Positions 1 to 6,677 of a DNA stretch of 21,195 nucleotides are shown here, in pieces. The first letter of the stretch is position 1. Each line of letters opens with the position of its first letter. Position numbers and translations under genes: made by a program. Source of the DNA: a virus; IMG/VR virus record IMGVR_UViG_3300037264_002046, positions 1 to 21,195 of that record. One strand, written 5' to 3'. A model generated the notes under the pieces. The model had not been told where the DNA came from, made no database searches, and saw nothing but the letters and a program-made list of their open reading frames with translations.

Positions 1-2
1 TC

Positions 3-416
3 GCCCTGCTAGCCGACGCCGAACAGCGGACGCAGGCGTGGATCGAGAAGGAGGCGGCACGGCAGCTTGAGGTTGCGGCGGACTACATCGCGCAGATCAG
101 GGAGGAGCAGGAGTACGCCGGGGTCGCGGAGGAGCGGGTGGCGGAACTGGAAGCCGCGCTGACGGTCTACCTCGCATGGTTGCGTGAACATCTCGACGCG
201 CTCGATGAGGAGGACTTCGACGAGGACACCTGGCCGGTTATCTCCTCGATGCGCTTCATCCTCGACCTCGACCACGGCGGCCTCGAACGAGACGACTACG
301 CCGTGGGGGACGTAGCGCGGTACGACGCTATCGACACGCTCCGCGCCGCCGCGCCCGCCGCCCCACAGAAGGAACAGACGGGGGTTTACGAGCCTCGACC
401 GGGGTGGCCGTCGTGA
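3..416 (+). CDS. Hypothetical protein, 5' truncated, helical/coiled-coil
   Basis: The frame is open from base 3 to the TGA at 414-416, so the gene begins outside the window. A GTG at 138 is an internal alternative start, but the upstream codons are equally gene-like. The first 60 or so residues are rich in Glu, Gln, Ala and Arg with heptad-like Leu/Val spacing, which suggests a coiled coil. An acidic patch (LDEEDFDEDTW) follows, then a short Pro/Ala-rich tail. No family was recognised. Its stop overlaps the GTG of the next gene, so it appears to be the first visible member of a translationally coupled string of small genes. Confidence 0.6.
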   Translation, partial: ALLADAEQRTQAWIEKEAARQLEVAADYIAQIREEQEYAGVAEERVAELEAALTVYLAWLREHLDALDEEDFDEDTWPVISSMRFILDLDHGGLERDDYAVGDVARYDAIDTLRAAAPAAPQKEQTGVYEPRPGWPS

Positions 417-589
417 CCGCCGCCCGCCGCGCACGCAAGAAAGCCAACCGCCGCCCCCGGTGCGAGCAATGCGGATACCCCGCACCCGGCGACGACCACG
501 ACACAGCCTGGTCACGCGCCGGATGGACGTGGGATGGCATCGTCGTTGTCGCGTGGTGTCAGGCGTGCGGATGGGACGTGTGCTCGTGA
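413..589 (+). CDS. Small double-CxxC putative zinc-binding protein
   Basis: The product is 58 residues if it starts at GTG 413, which overlaps the previous stop as GTGA. A GTG at 404 would add three residues. A GGGGTGG stretch lies about 6 bases before 413. The N-terminus is strongly basic (AARRARKKANRR). Two Cys pairs follow, CEQC and CQAC, with a further Cys near the end, separated by a Trp-rich segment. This is the layout of a single zinc ribbon or knuckle. Small proteins of this kind are common in phages and their role is usually unknown. Nucleic-acid binding is only inferred from the basic tail plus the Cys pairs. Confidence 0.55.
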   Translation: MTAARRARKKANRRPRCEQCGYPAPGDDHDTAWSRAGWTWDGIVVVAWCQACGWDVCS

Positions 590-786
590 TGGGTGCTCGG
601 GTGGGCGTTGCGCTCATGTGGATCTATTCCCTCATGGCGGTCGCTCAGTTCGCGTTGGCGTTTAACTGGTTTGCGATCGGAGAGCTCGGGCATGGTGCCG
701 TATCGGCTGGGGTAGGGTTCGCCTGCTGGGTGTTTTCAGGGGTGCTGCGGTCGCGACACGAAAGGAGGGACAGATGCCGAAGCTGA
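589..786 (+). CDS. Small two-helix membrane protein
   Basis: The start is taken as ATG 589, which overlaps the previous stop as TGATG; GTG 586 is possible. The 65-residue product has two hydrophobic stretches, roughly residues 5-27 and 33-53 with few charges, and an Arg-rich C-terminus (SRHERRDR). This is the topology of a two-pass inner-membrane peptide. Such genes can be holins, but no lysin is visible nearby, so the function is left open. It overlaps the start of the next gene by 13 bases. Confidence 0.5.
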   Translation: MGARVGVALMWIYSLMAVAQFALAFNWFAIGELGHGAVSAGVGFACWVFSGVLRSRHERRDRCRS

Positions 787-1004
787 CGATCCTCAACGGC
801 TTCCACCTAGCCGTCGAGAAAGGCACCGAGGACGAGATCTCGGAGGAGGGCGTTGCCACACACGACGTCTGGACCATCGTCCTCACAGATCGCCTCGTCC
901 ACGATCAGTTCCGCATCTCGTTTCGTCGTGAGACGAGGGACGAGGTCGTGCGCCAGTTGACGGGAGGCATTGTGTTGGCCGGTGGCGAGTTGCCCCGGCT
1001 ATGA
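774..1004 (+). CDS. Hypothetical protein
   Basis: A strong ribosome binding site, AAAGGAGG at 761-768, lies 5 bases before ATG 774, so the start is well supported even though it falls inside the previous gene. The 76-residue product looks like a small alpha/beta protein: alternating hydrophobic strands (KLTILNGF, VWTIVLTD, QFRISFRR), then a helix (RDEVVRQL) and a Gly-rich end. No family was recognised. Its stop overlaps a 20-codon reading frame starting at 1001. Confidence 0.6.
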   Translation: MPKLTILNGFHLAVEKGTEDEISEEGVATHDVWTIVLTDRLVHDQFRISFRRETRDEVVRQLTGGIVLAGGELPRL

Positions 1005-1063
1005 ACCACAGGGAAGTCAACGGCCTCGCGGCCTACATCGAGAGAGGCACATCATCTCTGTAG
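1001..1063 (+). CDS. Possible 20-residue coupling/leader peptide
   Basis: ATG 1001 overlaps the previous TGA as ATGA, and the frame runs 20 codons to TAG 1061-1063, only 8 bases before the ATG at 1072 of the glycosyltransferase. The peptide (MNHREVNGLAAYIERG...) has no recognisable domain. Its value may be positional: terminating ribosomes would be placed next to the downstream start. It may also be chance. Confidence 0.3.
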   Translation: MNHREVNGLAAYIERGTSSL

Positions 1064-1071
1064 CTGCGATA

Positions 1072-1830
1072 ATGATGGTCCGCGACGAGGAGGACGTGAT
1101 CGGGTACGTCCTGGAGCACCTCGTCGCCAACGTCGACCACATCTACGTCTCGGACAATCGCTCGGTGGACGCCACGCCGGAGATCGCCGTCTCCTTCCCC
1201 CAGGTGTCACTGATGCACGATCCCGAGATCGCCTACGAGCAGTCACGAAAGATGACGACCCTGGCGCAGGTGGCCTTCAAGGAGGGCCACGAATGGGTCG
1301 TGCCCTGTGACGCAGACGAGGTCTGGTACCACCCCGGAGGTCGTTCGTTGTCTGACTTCCTGTCGGGCGTCGGCCGCGATGTGCAGGTCGTGCGGGCCGC
1401 GCTGTATAACCACTGGCCCACCTCGCTCGACGACGATGACATCGACGATCCGACGCAGAGAATCACCTGGAGGCAGCGATCACCGGGCGCGCTGCCGAAG
1501 GTCTGCGCTCGCCTCAACCCGGACCTGGTGATCCACATGGGCAATCACGCGGCCACCTATGGCTACCCCGCCCTAACCGCCCGTGGTCTGGAGATCCGCC
1601 ACTTCTCCTGGCGGACCGAGGATCAGTATCTACGCAAGATACGAAACGGCGTCGAGTCCTACCGGGAGACTGAGATGGACGAGTCGATCGGGGAGCACTG
1701 GAGGATGTGGGAGGACCATGACGACGAGACCATCCGGGCTCACTTCCGGCGCTGGTTCTTCATCGAGGACCCGCTGGAGAGCGACATCCTCGTAAACGAC
1801 CGCTGCCCGACAGGAGGTAGGCATGAATGA
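1072..1830 (+). CDS. Glycosyltransferase, family 2-like (GT-A fold)
   Basis: The product transfers a sugar from a nucleotide-sugar donor; its acceptor is unknown. The start of a GT-A domain is visible: a hydrophobic strand followed by MMVRDEEDVI, then a helix, a second strand with DHIYVSDNRSVDAT, and the metal/nucleotide-binding acidic motif CDADEVW (Asp80 and Asp82 counted from ATG 1072). The C-terminal part is rich in Trp, His and Arg, as in phage members of this group. The start is uncertain. ATG 1072 trims the first beta strand. The frame is open up to TTG 970, and an AGAGAGG box at 1041-1047 sits 6 bases before an in-frame ATC at 1054. It is the first of five glycosyltransferase-like genes in the window. 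Confidence 0.8.
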   Translation: MMVRDEEDVIGYVLEHLVANVDHIYVSDNRSVDATPEIAVSFPQVSLMHDPEIAYEQSRKMTTLAQVAFKEGHEWVVPCDADEVWYHPGGRSLSDFLSGVGRDVQVVRAALYNHWPTSLDDDDIDDPTQRITWRQRSPGALPKVCARLNPDLVIHMGNHAATYGYPALTARGLEIRHFSWRTEDQYLRKIRNGVESYRETEMDESIGEHWRMWEDHDDETIRAHFRRWFFIEDPLESDILVNDRCPTGGRHE

Positions 1831-1993
1831 CATCGATGTACTGGAGCTGAAGAATGCGCTCGCAGGGATGGCGGAGCTGCTCGCGACCTACGTGGAGGAG
1901 CTGACCAAGCAGGGCTTCTCCAGGGCCGAGGCGCTGGCGATCACGATCTCCTACCAGGCGTCCATCGTGGCCGGGATCCGTCCCGATCAGTGA
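1823..1993 (+). CDS. Small helical phage protein
   Basis: AGGAGGT at 1812-1818 sits 4 bases before ATG 1823, and the gene overlaps the end of the glycosyltransferase by 8 bases. The 56-residue product is almost entirely helical, with the pattern ELTKQGFSRAEALAITIS. Short proteins with a similar 'GFSR-EAL' core recur beside structural genes in actinophage-like genomes, where they are annotated as hypothetical. It ends one base before the convergent minus-strand gene. No obvious terminator hairpin separates the two. Confidence 0.6.
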   Translation: MNDIDVLELKNALAGMAELLATYVEELTKQGFSRAEALAITISYQASIVAGIRPDQ

Positions 1994-1994
1994 G

Positions 1995-2684
1995 TTACTG
2001 CTTGGGGACCTTGAAAGCCCGGAACTTCAGCGTCGTGGCGACGGAGGGGTCGAAGTACACGTCGCGATCCCCGTTCTGGTTGAACAGGCGCTGGCTGAAC
2101 GGCCCCATGCGCCTAGTGGCACCGGCCGCAACCGACTCTGCGTAGGAGGCGATGATCACGCCTTGCGCGAGGTTCGGCGAGTAGTGGACGGTCACGGTCT
2201 GCGGGCCGGCGTCGGTAGAGACGACCTCGAGGTAGATCTGGCCGTCGTTGCCGGTGAAGTAGTGGTCGTTGGTCGCGTCGCCGTTGGTTGCCGTTGGCGG
2301 GGCGATGCCGAGGGAGCCGCCAGTGAGGTTGGTGGCCGTGAGCGCGGTGACGACGCCCGTGCCATCGTTGCCGCCGGCATGGGCGACCGTCACCAGCAGA
2401 GCGGCGTCCGGCTCCGCCTCGACGGCGGCCTTGATCTGTGCGGAGGTCGAGGTGGCTGCGCCGCCGCCACTGGTGGCCACATTGACGGTGACCAGGAAGC
2501 CGGTGACGACGACCGTCAGCGGCGTGTTGTTGCCGGCGACGATGTAGGCGATCTGGATCGAGTTGCCGCCGGGGCCACCAGTCCGCGCCGTGTAGACCAG
2601 GTCGTTGTTGGCTCCGGCAAGCGAGGTGGTGAGTGCTGACTTCGGCGGGGAGATCTCCGTCACGGGAACAGCAACGCGAGCCAT
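1995..2684 (-). CDS. Virion structural protein on the opposite strand
   Basis: The 229-residue product is beta-rich, Gly/Thr/Ala-rich and poor in charged residues. Residues about 20-125 (LVYTARTGGPGGNSI, then alternating strands, ending TNLTGGSLG) resemble a beta-domain inserted in phage tail sheath and fibre proteins. The C-terminal part (NDGQIYLEV ... TVTVHYSP ... AAGATRRMGPF ... FKVPKQ) resembles small decoration or fibre-associated domains. The family placement is from memory, not a search. The start at 2684 has no clear Shine-Dalgarno. A TAGGAT box lies 8 bases upstream on this strand, so the mRNA may be leaderless. It is the only convincing gene here running against the cassette. Confidence 0.7.
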   Translation of the reverse strand: MARVAVPVTEISPPKSALTTSLAGANNDLVYTARTGGPGGNSIQIAYIVAGNNTPLTVVVTGFLVTVNVATSGGGAATSTSAQIKAAVEAEPDAALLVTVAHAGGNDGTGVVTALTATNLTGGSLGIAPPTATNGDATNDHYFTGNDGQIYLEVVSTDAGPQTVTVHYSPNLAQGVIIASYAESVAAGATRRMGPFSQRLFNQNGDRDVYFDPSVATTLKFRAFKVPKQ

Positions 2685-2949
2685 GAGCGGAATCCTACGC
2701 CATGAAGGGGTCGTCGCTAGTGTTGGTGGCTTGGTGGGCTGGCGGGACGATGTTCCGATCTTCGATCCGGAGGCCTGCCCAGCGTGTAGTTGGCCGCATG
2801 TCTGCCGACTCGACGGAACCTGCTGGCTGGAAGTGACCAGGGAGGCGCAGGAGCGGCAGCGGCAGCGGGGTATATACTCACGCTCGCGTGAAGACGTTCC
2901 TGGTCAAGGTCCCGGAAGGGATGCTCGAGCTCTGGAAGAGGGCGGCTGA
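2683..2949 (+). CDS. Possible small Cys-containing protein (weak)
   Basis: An open frame from ATG 2683 to TGA 2947-2949 gives 88 residues with FDPEACPACSW, a VCRLDGTC pair and a helical Glu/Gln/Arg stretch, which could be a small zinc site. Against it: the first 17 codons overlap the start and promoter zone of the divergent minus-strand gene, no ribosome binding site is seen, and the last 60 bases overlap the ribbon-helix-helix gene in another frame. In-frame TTG 2731 or GTG 2734 are alternative starts. If it is not a gene, 2685-2887 is a divergent regulatory region. Confidence 0.3.
   Translation: MSGILRHEGVVASVGGLVGWRDDVPIFDPEACPACSWPHVCRLDGTCWLEVTREAQERQRQRGIYSRSREDVPGQGPGRDARALEEGG
2693..2698 (-). 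promoter_or_regulatory. Possible -10 box (TAGGAT) for the minus-strand virion gene
   Basis: Read on the minus strand, TAGGAT ends 8 bases before the ATG at 2684 and no ribosome binding site lies between. That spacing would put transcription start on or next to the start codon. No -35 element was recognised. Confidence 0.3.
2873..2878 (+). promoter_or_regulatory. Probable -10 box (TATACT) for the RHH gene
   Basis: TATACT lies within the context GGGGTATATACTC, exactly 9 bases before GTG 2888. No Shine-Dalgarno lies in between, so the transcript would start at or just before the GTG. No good -35 hexamer is present at the standard distance. Confidence 0.45.
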
Positions 2950-3019
2950 GAAGCGCAATGTCCCGCTGGCGGTCTTGATCAGGGAGTCCGTCAACAAGGA
3001 GATCGCCTCCGACCGTTAG
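2888..3019 (+). CDS. Ribbon-helix-helix DNA-binding protein (Arc/MetJ-like)
   Basis: This is a 43-residue protein with one short beta strand (KTFLVKVPE) followed by two helices (MLELWKRAAEKRN, then LAVLIRESVNKEIA). That is the minimal ribbon-helix-helix fold, which dimerises to insert a two-stranded sheet into the DNA major groove. The start is GTG 2888, supported by the upstream TATACT box rather than by a ribosome binding site. Such proteins usually act as local repressors. The divergent promoter zone at 2685-2887 immediately upstream is the natural candidate operator. It is too short for most automatic callers. Confidence 0.65.
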   Translation: MKTFLVKVPEGMLELWKRAAEKRNVPLAVLIRESVNKEIASDR

Positions 3020-3034
3020 GTCACCATATTCACG

Positions 3035-3313
3035 ATGTCCACCGTTGACACCGACCTTGCCTCAGCGGTCGTCGGATCGCTGATCTGGATTCGCCTGGAA
3101 GAGGCGGGGCTCGTCGAGCGCTGTGATCAGCTCGACCGGGATATATCGCTCGACCTGCTCGCGATCTGCCAGGAGCACGCCGTGCTTCCGGACTATGACG
3201 ACACCTTCGCATTCATCGTGCAGCTCGCGCGCCAGACGTACAGCGACCTCAGCGATGACTACGAAGCTGCGCACGAGTGGGTCCTGCTCGCCCTCTGTGA
3301 TCTCGATGGCTGA
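3035..3313 (+). CDS. Hypothetical acidic helical protein
   Basis: The 92-residue product is strongly acidic and helical (SLIWIRLEEAGLVERCDQLDRD, then an Asp-rich C-terminus ending ALCDLDG). It starts at the first ATG in its frame, 15 bases after the RHH gene, without a clear ribosome binding site. It overlaps the RusA start by 8 bases, so the two are probably co-translated. No family was recognised. Confidence 0.55.
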   Translation: MSTVDTDLASAVVGSLIWIRLEEAGLVERCDQLDRDISLDLLAICQEHAVLPDYDDTFAFIVQLARQTYSDLSDDYEAAHEWVLLALCDLDG

Positions 3314-3677
3314 GGCCAAGATGCAGACCGTGCTGGAGATCCCCGGGCGGCCGGTACCCAAAGGGCGACCGCGCAGGGGGAGAAACGGGAGGTGGTACAC
3401 GCCAACGGCGACCATCCAGTACGAGGACTTTGTTGCCTGGATGGCTCGTGCCTCCGGTGATCGCTATGGAGACAGGGACGTCACCGTGCGCATCGAGCTG
3501 CGGACGAGCTCGAGGCTGCGAGGCGACCTCGACAACTACGCCAAAGGGATCCTCGACGGCCTCCAGAAGGGCGGCCTCTTCGACAACGACCGCCAGGTCC
3601 GAGGTCTGACGGTCTATCCGATCGAGGGCGGAAGCAAGGAGCAGGATCACGTAGCGGTGTACATCGAAGAGGCGTGA
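3306..3677 (+). CDS. rusA: RusA-family Holliday junction resolvase
   Basis: This is a homodimeric metal-dependent endonuclease that cuts four-way DNA junctions; in phages it helps clear branched DNA before packaging. The 123-residue length matches the family. Visible features are the basic N-terminal GRPVPKGRPR loop, a YEDFVAWM helix, and the catalytic core GDLDNYAKGILDGL followed by FDNDRQV. Asp74, Asp76 and Asp95 have the same spacing (2 and 19) as the catalytic Asp70/72/91 of the E. coli enzyme. The start is ATG 3306, inside the end of the preceding gene. Its position directly before the terminase genes fits a role in preparing DNA for packaging. Confidence 0.9.
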   Translation: MAEAKMQTVLEIPGRPVPKGRPRRGRNGRWYTPTATIQYEDFVAWMARASGDRYGDRDVTVRIELRTSSRLRGDLDNYAKGILDGLQKGGLFDNDRQVRGLTVYPIEGGSKEQDHVAVYIEEA

Positions 3678-3874
3678 TGGACGACAACGACTTCTTGGTG
3701 CTGCTCATATCGTGCTTGGCGCTCCTGATGGGCGTCCCAGTTATCCTCGGCGTCGCGCTGCTTTCGGCGTGGGTCGGCCCATGGAGTCCATCCGACGTGT
3801 GGCCTCCGCTGATCGGTTTCGTCGCGTTCTGCATCGCCTATCTGGCGGCAGTCGTGCGTGTGATATTCCGGTGA
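3677..3874 (+). CDS. Small two-helix membrane protein, holin-like topology
   Basis: The start is ATG 3677, overlapping the RusA stop as TGATG; GTG 3674 would add one residue. The 65-residue product has an acidic N-terminus (MDDND), a long hydrophobic helix at about residues 6-30, a Trp/Pro turn (VGPWSPSDVWPP), and a second helix at about 44-62 ending in basic residues (VRVIFR). Two short helices joined by a tight turn are typical of class II holins. With no endolysin in the window this is only a suggestion. Confidence 0.5.
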   Translation: MDDNDFLVLLISCLALLMGVPVILGVALLSAWVGPWSPSDVWPPLIGFVAFCIAYLAAVVRVIFR

Positions 3875-3891
3875 CGGACGGCACGCCGTCA
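3872..3891 (+). terminator. Weak hairpin after the membrane-protein gene
   Basis: TGACGG at 3872-3877 pairs with CCGTCA at 3886-3891 around an 8-base loop, with one G-T pair outside. It overlaps the end of the upstream gene and is followed by a pyrimidine-rich CTCTGCTCTCT stretch, not a clean T-run. It may be a weak terminator before the terminase promoter. Confidence 0.25.
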
Positions 3892-3902
3892 TCTCTGCTC
3901 TC

Positions 3903-3908
3903 TACGAT
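3903..3908 (+). promoter_or_regulatory. Possible -10 box (TACGAT) for the terminase operon
   Basis: TACGAT lies 9 bases before ATG 3918, the same spacing as TATACT before GTG 2888. The terminase small subunit gene has no Shine-Dalgarno in this interval. A leaderless start is inferred. No -35 was recognised. Confidence 0.35.
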
Positions 3909-3917
3909 GATCACGCT

Positions 3918-4646
3918 ATGGCGCGGGCGTCCGAGGAAGAGAAGGGGCGATTCCTCGAGTACATTCGCTCGGGGGACGACCGCTCAACTGCGGCGTGGAG
4001 GATCAACCCTGAGTACACGGGTTCGATGTTCCGCTCGCTCTGCAATCCTCGCTCGACCAAGAACTACGACCCGGACTTCGCCGCCGCATATGACGAAGCG
4101 GTAGCAGAGCGCGGACCGCTCGATCCGAACCGAACCCAGGTCGTCCCCGGACCACGTGAGCCACGCGCCCAGACGGCCGGCGGTCATCTGCGCTGGATGC
4201 ATCTGGGCGAGGAGCAGCTCGACCAGTTCATCGACCTCGTGCTGGATGGAGTCCAGGCGGCAACCGCGGCTGGCATGCTCGATCCCCCAACCTCGATCAC
4301 CCAGATCAATCGCCGGGCAGCGCATGATCCCGACTTCGCACGGGAGTTCCGGGAGGCCAAGGAGGAGGGGTACGAGGCGTACAAGGAGAACCTGCGGGCG
4401 GAGGCGACGCGACAGGCATTCGCCGGGGACTATCGCGCCCTGCGGGATCAGATGCTGATGCACCTGGACGAGGCGAAGGCGCTGACAACGAATCGACACG
4501 AGATCGGCGGCCTCGACGGCGGGGCCATCCGCTTGCTCGCCGAGCGACATTTCGCCGAGCTACCTCCGGAGATGCTGGATGAGCTGATCCGCACGCTCGA
4601 GCAGAAGGAGCTCGGACACCCGCTGGAGATCGAGGCCCCGCCATGA
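3918..4646 (+). CDS. Terminase small subunit-like DNA-binding protein
   Basis: In tailed phages the small subunit recognises the packaging site and loads the large subunit. The call rests mainly on position directly before terL and on architecture. The 242-residue protein carries two similar helical, helix-turn-helix-like units, residues about 8-62 and 95-150. Each ends in a matching phrase (YDPDFAAAYDEA and HDPDFAREFREA) and each contains a T/A-A helix turn. A C-terminal helical oligomerisation-like region follows (LPPEMLDELIRTLEQKELG). The duplicated unit looks like an internal duplication. No ribosome binding site precedes the ATG. The gene overlaps the next as ATGA. Confidence 0.7.
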   Translation: MARASEEEKGRFLEYIRSGDDRSTAAWRINPEYTGSMFRSLCNPRSTKNYDPDFAAAYDEAVAERGPLDPNRTQVVPGPREPRAQTAGGHLRWMHLGEEQLDQFIDLVLDGVQAATAAGMLDPPTSITQINRRAAHDPDFAREFREAKEEGYEAYKENLRAEATRQAFAGDYRALRDQMLMHLDEAKALTTNRHEIGGLDGGAIRLLAERHFAELPPEMLDELIRTLEQKELGHPLEIEAPP

Positions 4647-4870
4647 GCGACGACTGCCACATCTGCGGTCGTTGCTGGTGGGTTCACTGCACCAACGATG
4701 CGGACTACACGATGGACGTCGACCTCAAGCGTCGCGGTCTGCCGCTCTACTCCGGCAGGGTGGAGCTTTGTGGTGGCCATGCGCGACTGACTCATAGCAA
4801 CGGAGGACGTCTTGACCTCAACTGGTTGGCTGTCGAGCAAGCGCTCGCGCTCGAGAAGGCTCGCGCTTGA
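4643..4870 (+). CDS. Small Cys/His putative zinc-binding protein
   Basis: The 75-residue product sits between the two terminase genes, coupled by ATGA at its start and TTGA at its end. The N-terminus CHICGRCWWVHC (Cys5, Cys8, Cys11, Cys16) and the later CGGH (Cys43, His46) could form one or two zinc sites. The rest is a short strand region and a C-terminal helix ending in KARA. No family was recognised. Small zinc proteins beside terminases often turn out to be HNH endonucleases, but the HNH His-Asn-His signature is absent here. Confidence 0.55.
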   Translation: MSDDCHICGRCWWVHCTNDADYTMDVDLKRRGLPLYSGRVELCGGHARLTHSNGGRLDLNWLAVEQALALEKARA

Positions 4871-6432
4871 GCGATCTTCAGATCGCCTCCCCCCTTCTCC
4901 GGGCAGCCTGGAAGGCCCGCGAGGAGCAGGCAATACGCGAGGAGATGGCTCGCTGCGAGAAGTCTCTGTCGTTCTTCATTCAGAAGGCCTGGCCCGAGCT
5001 GAAGCCGATGGAGGAGTACATCCACAACTGGCACATCGACGCGGTCAGCGAGAAGCTGGAGGAAGTGAGTCGCGGCGAGATAACGAGATTACAGATCTGG
5101 GTCCCGCCGGGAACGATGAAAACACTGGTGGTCTCGGTGTTCTGGCCGGCCTGGGAATGGATCAACAACCCATGGCTGCGCTACTGGGGGGCCTCGTACG
5201 AGGTGCGTCTCGCGGGCCGCATGGCGGCCATGAGCCGCGACCTGATGATGGGTGACTGGTTCCAGCGTCGCTGGGGAGATCGCTTCAAGTTCGTACGCGA
5301 GGGAGAGAACTACTACGGCAACGACATGGGTGGAACCCGCCTTGCTACCGCTCCACAGTCGACCGGATCTGGCGAGCATGGTCATCGCATCCTGATCGAC
5401 GACCCGATCAACGCCAAAGCCGCTGATGCCACCTCGCGCGCGACCCTCAACGAGGCGAAGACCTGGTGGGACGGAACGGTCGTCACACGCGGCATCGGAC
5501 TCAATCACGCGCGGGTGATCATCATGCAGCGCCTCCATGAAGAGGATCTTGCGGCGCACGTACTGGAGAACGAGGAGTGGGAGGTGCTCTGCCTCCCCGA
5601 GCGGTATGAGCCGGATCACCCCTTCGTCTGGCCCGGAGATCCGCGCAAGGGCGAAGGCGAGTTGCTGTGGCCGGCTTACCGAGACGAGAAGGCGTCCAAC
5701 GCCCTCGCTGCGTCCCTCTCGCCTCATCGCGCGGCCGGGCAGCTTCAACAGCGCCCCGCCGCCAAGGAGGGTGACATCTTGCAGACGTCGTGGTGGCGCT
5801 TCTACGATCCACGCATCCGCTCCAAGGAGCAGTGGCAAGAGCTGCCGAACTTCTCGATGGTGGTGATGAGCCTCGACTGCCCGCAGAAGGATAAGGAGAC
5901 GAACGACAACGTCTCCATCCAGGCCTGGGGCATCCACGGCCTGCATCGCTACCTGCTCGATCTTCGCCTCGGCAAGATGGGCTATCCGCTGGCCAAACGA
6001 GCCACGGTGGAGATGGCTCAGTGGGCACGACGCACCTGGCCTCGATCAAGGCATGTGATCCTGATCGAGAACACCGGCTACGGATCAGACATGATCCTCG
6101 ATCTCAAGCACGAGTTCACGGGTGTGACCAAGGTCAGCCCACAGCAGGACGGCGACAAGGTCGTCCGCGCCGACGCGGCTTCCGACTCCCTCTCGTCGGG
6201 GCACTGCTTCCTCCCGGGCTTCGGCCCGCCCTGGCGACCACCCGTCTACGAAGACTCCAGCACGCCGGCGGATGTCGCGGCGTTTGTGCATAACTGCGCG
6301 CGCTTCCCCAACGCGACTCACGACGATGACGTGGACGCCTGGTCCCAGGTGATCAACTGGCTGCGGGGCAAGCAGACCAATCCGGTGCGCACCTCCTCGG
6401 CGTCCAGGGTTAGAAGACAGGCGCGGGGATGA
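4867..6432 (+). CDS. terL: Terminase large subunit (ATPase-nuclease packaging motor)
   Basis: This is the motor that cuts concatemeric DNA and pumps it through the portal. The 521-residue length is typical. ATPase domain: a deviant Walker A at about residues 79-86 (VPPGTMKT), then Walker B with the catalytic acid at 175-180 (ILIDDP). Nuclease domain (RNase H fold): first metal-binding Asp in MSLDCPQKD (Asp337), Glu401 in ILIENTGYG, and a final acidic cluster HDDDVDAW at about 485-491. The start is TTG 4867, overlapping the previous stop as TTGA, with GAGAAGG about 6 bases upstream. It is the firmest anchor of the window. Confidence 0.95.
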   Translation: MSDLQIASPLLRAAWKAREEQAIREEMARCEKSLSFFIQKAWPELKPMEEYIHNWHIDAVSEKLEEVSRGEITRLQIWVPPGTMKTLVVSVFWPAWEWINNPWLRYWGASYEVRLAGRMAAMSRDLMMGDWFQRRWGDRFKFVREGENYYGNDMGGTRLATAPQSTGSGEHGHRILIDDPINAKAADATSRATLNEAKTWWDGTVVTRGIGLNHARVIIMQRLHEEDLAAHVLENEEWEVLCLPERYEPDHPFVWPGDPRKGEGELLWPAYRDEKASNALAASLSPHRAAGQLQQRPAAKEGDILQTSWWRFYDPRIRSKEQWQELPNFSMVVMSLDCPQKDKETNDNVSIQAWGIHGLHRYLLDLRLGKMGYPLAKRATVEMAQWARRTWPRSRHVILIENTGYGSDMILDLKHEFTGVTKVSPQQDGDKVVRADAASDSLSSGHCFLPGFGPPWRPPVYEDSSTPADVAAFVHNCARFPNATHDDDVDAWSQVINWLRGKQTNPVRTSSASRVRRQARG

Positions 6433-6677
6433 GCGTCCGGACGATGACCTCGCAGACAGCGACGGTGCGCTGCCCGGTGTGCAACGATCTGCGCGAGATC
6501 AGCGTGCGACAGCGCAGACGCCTGGCCAACAGCGGCAAGACCTTTACGTGCAGCATGTGCCGCTGGGTCCCGCCGAAGATAGAGATCAGAGAAGAGCACC
6601 GGCTCTACTGGCTCGAGCGCTATCCACCCGAATGGATCGCCCAGGTCGGGTCGAGCATTTGGGGCCGACGCACTTGA
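6429..6677 (+). CDS. Small zinc-ribbon protein
   Basis: ATG 6429 overlaps the terL stop as ATGA. The 82-residue product has RCPVCNDLREI and TCSMCRWVPP, two CxxC pairs about 25 residues apart with basic residues between them (SVRQRRRL), the layout of a treble-clef or zinc-ribbon finger. A Trp/Tyr-rich tail follows (RLYWLERYPPEW). The pattern resembles short recruitment-type zinc ribbons and suggests nucleic-acid contact, but no specific role can be assigned. Its stop overlaps the TTG start of the next gene. Confidence 0.6.
   Translation: MSVRTMTSQTATVRCPVCNDLREISVRQRRRLANSGKTFTCSMCRWVPPKIEIREEHRLYWLERYPPEWIAQVGSSIWGRRT

Noticed and set aside
2163-2639. 158-codon plus-strand frame opposite the minus-strand virion gene
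   Set aside because: It is a Val/Gly/Arg-rich mirror. The minus-strand product has clear virion-like segments and the better start context.
4643-4870. HNH endonuclease next to terL
   Set aside because: Cys pairs are present but the His-Asn-His catalytic pattern is not, so only a generic zinc-binding call is made.
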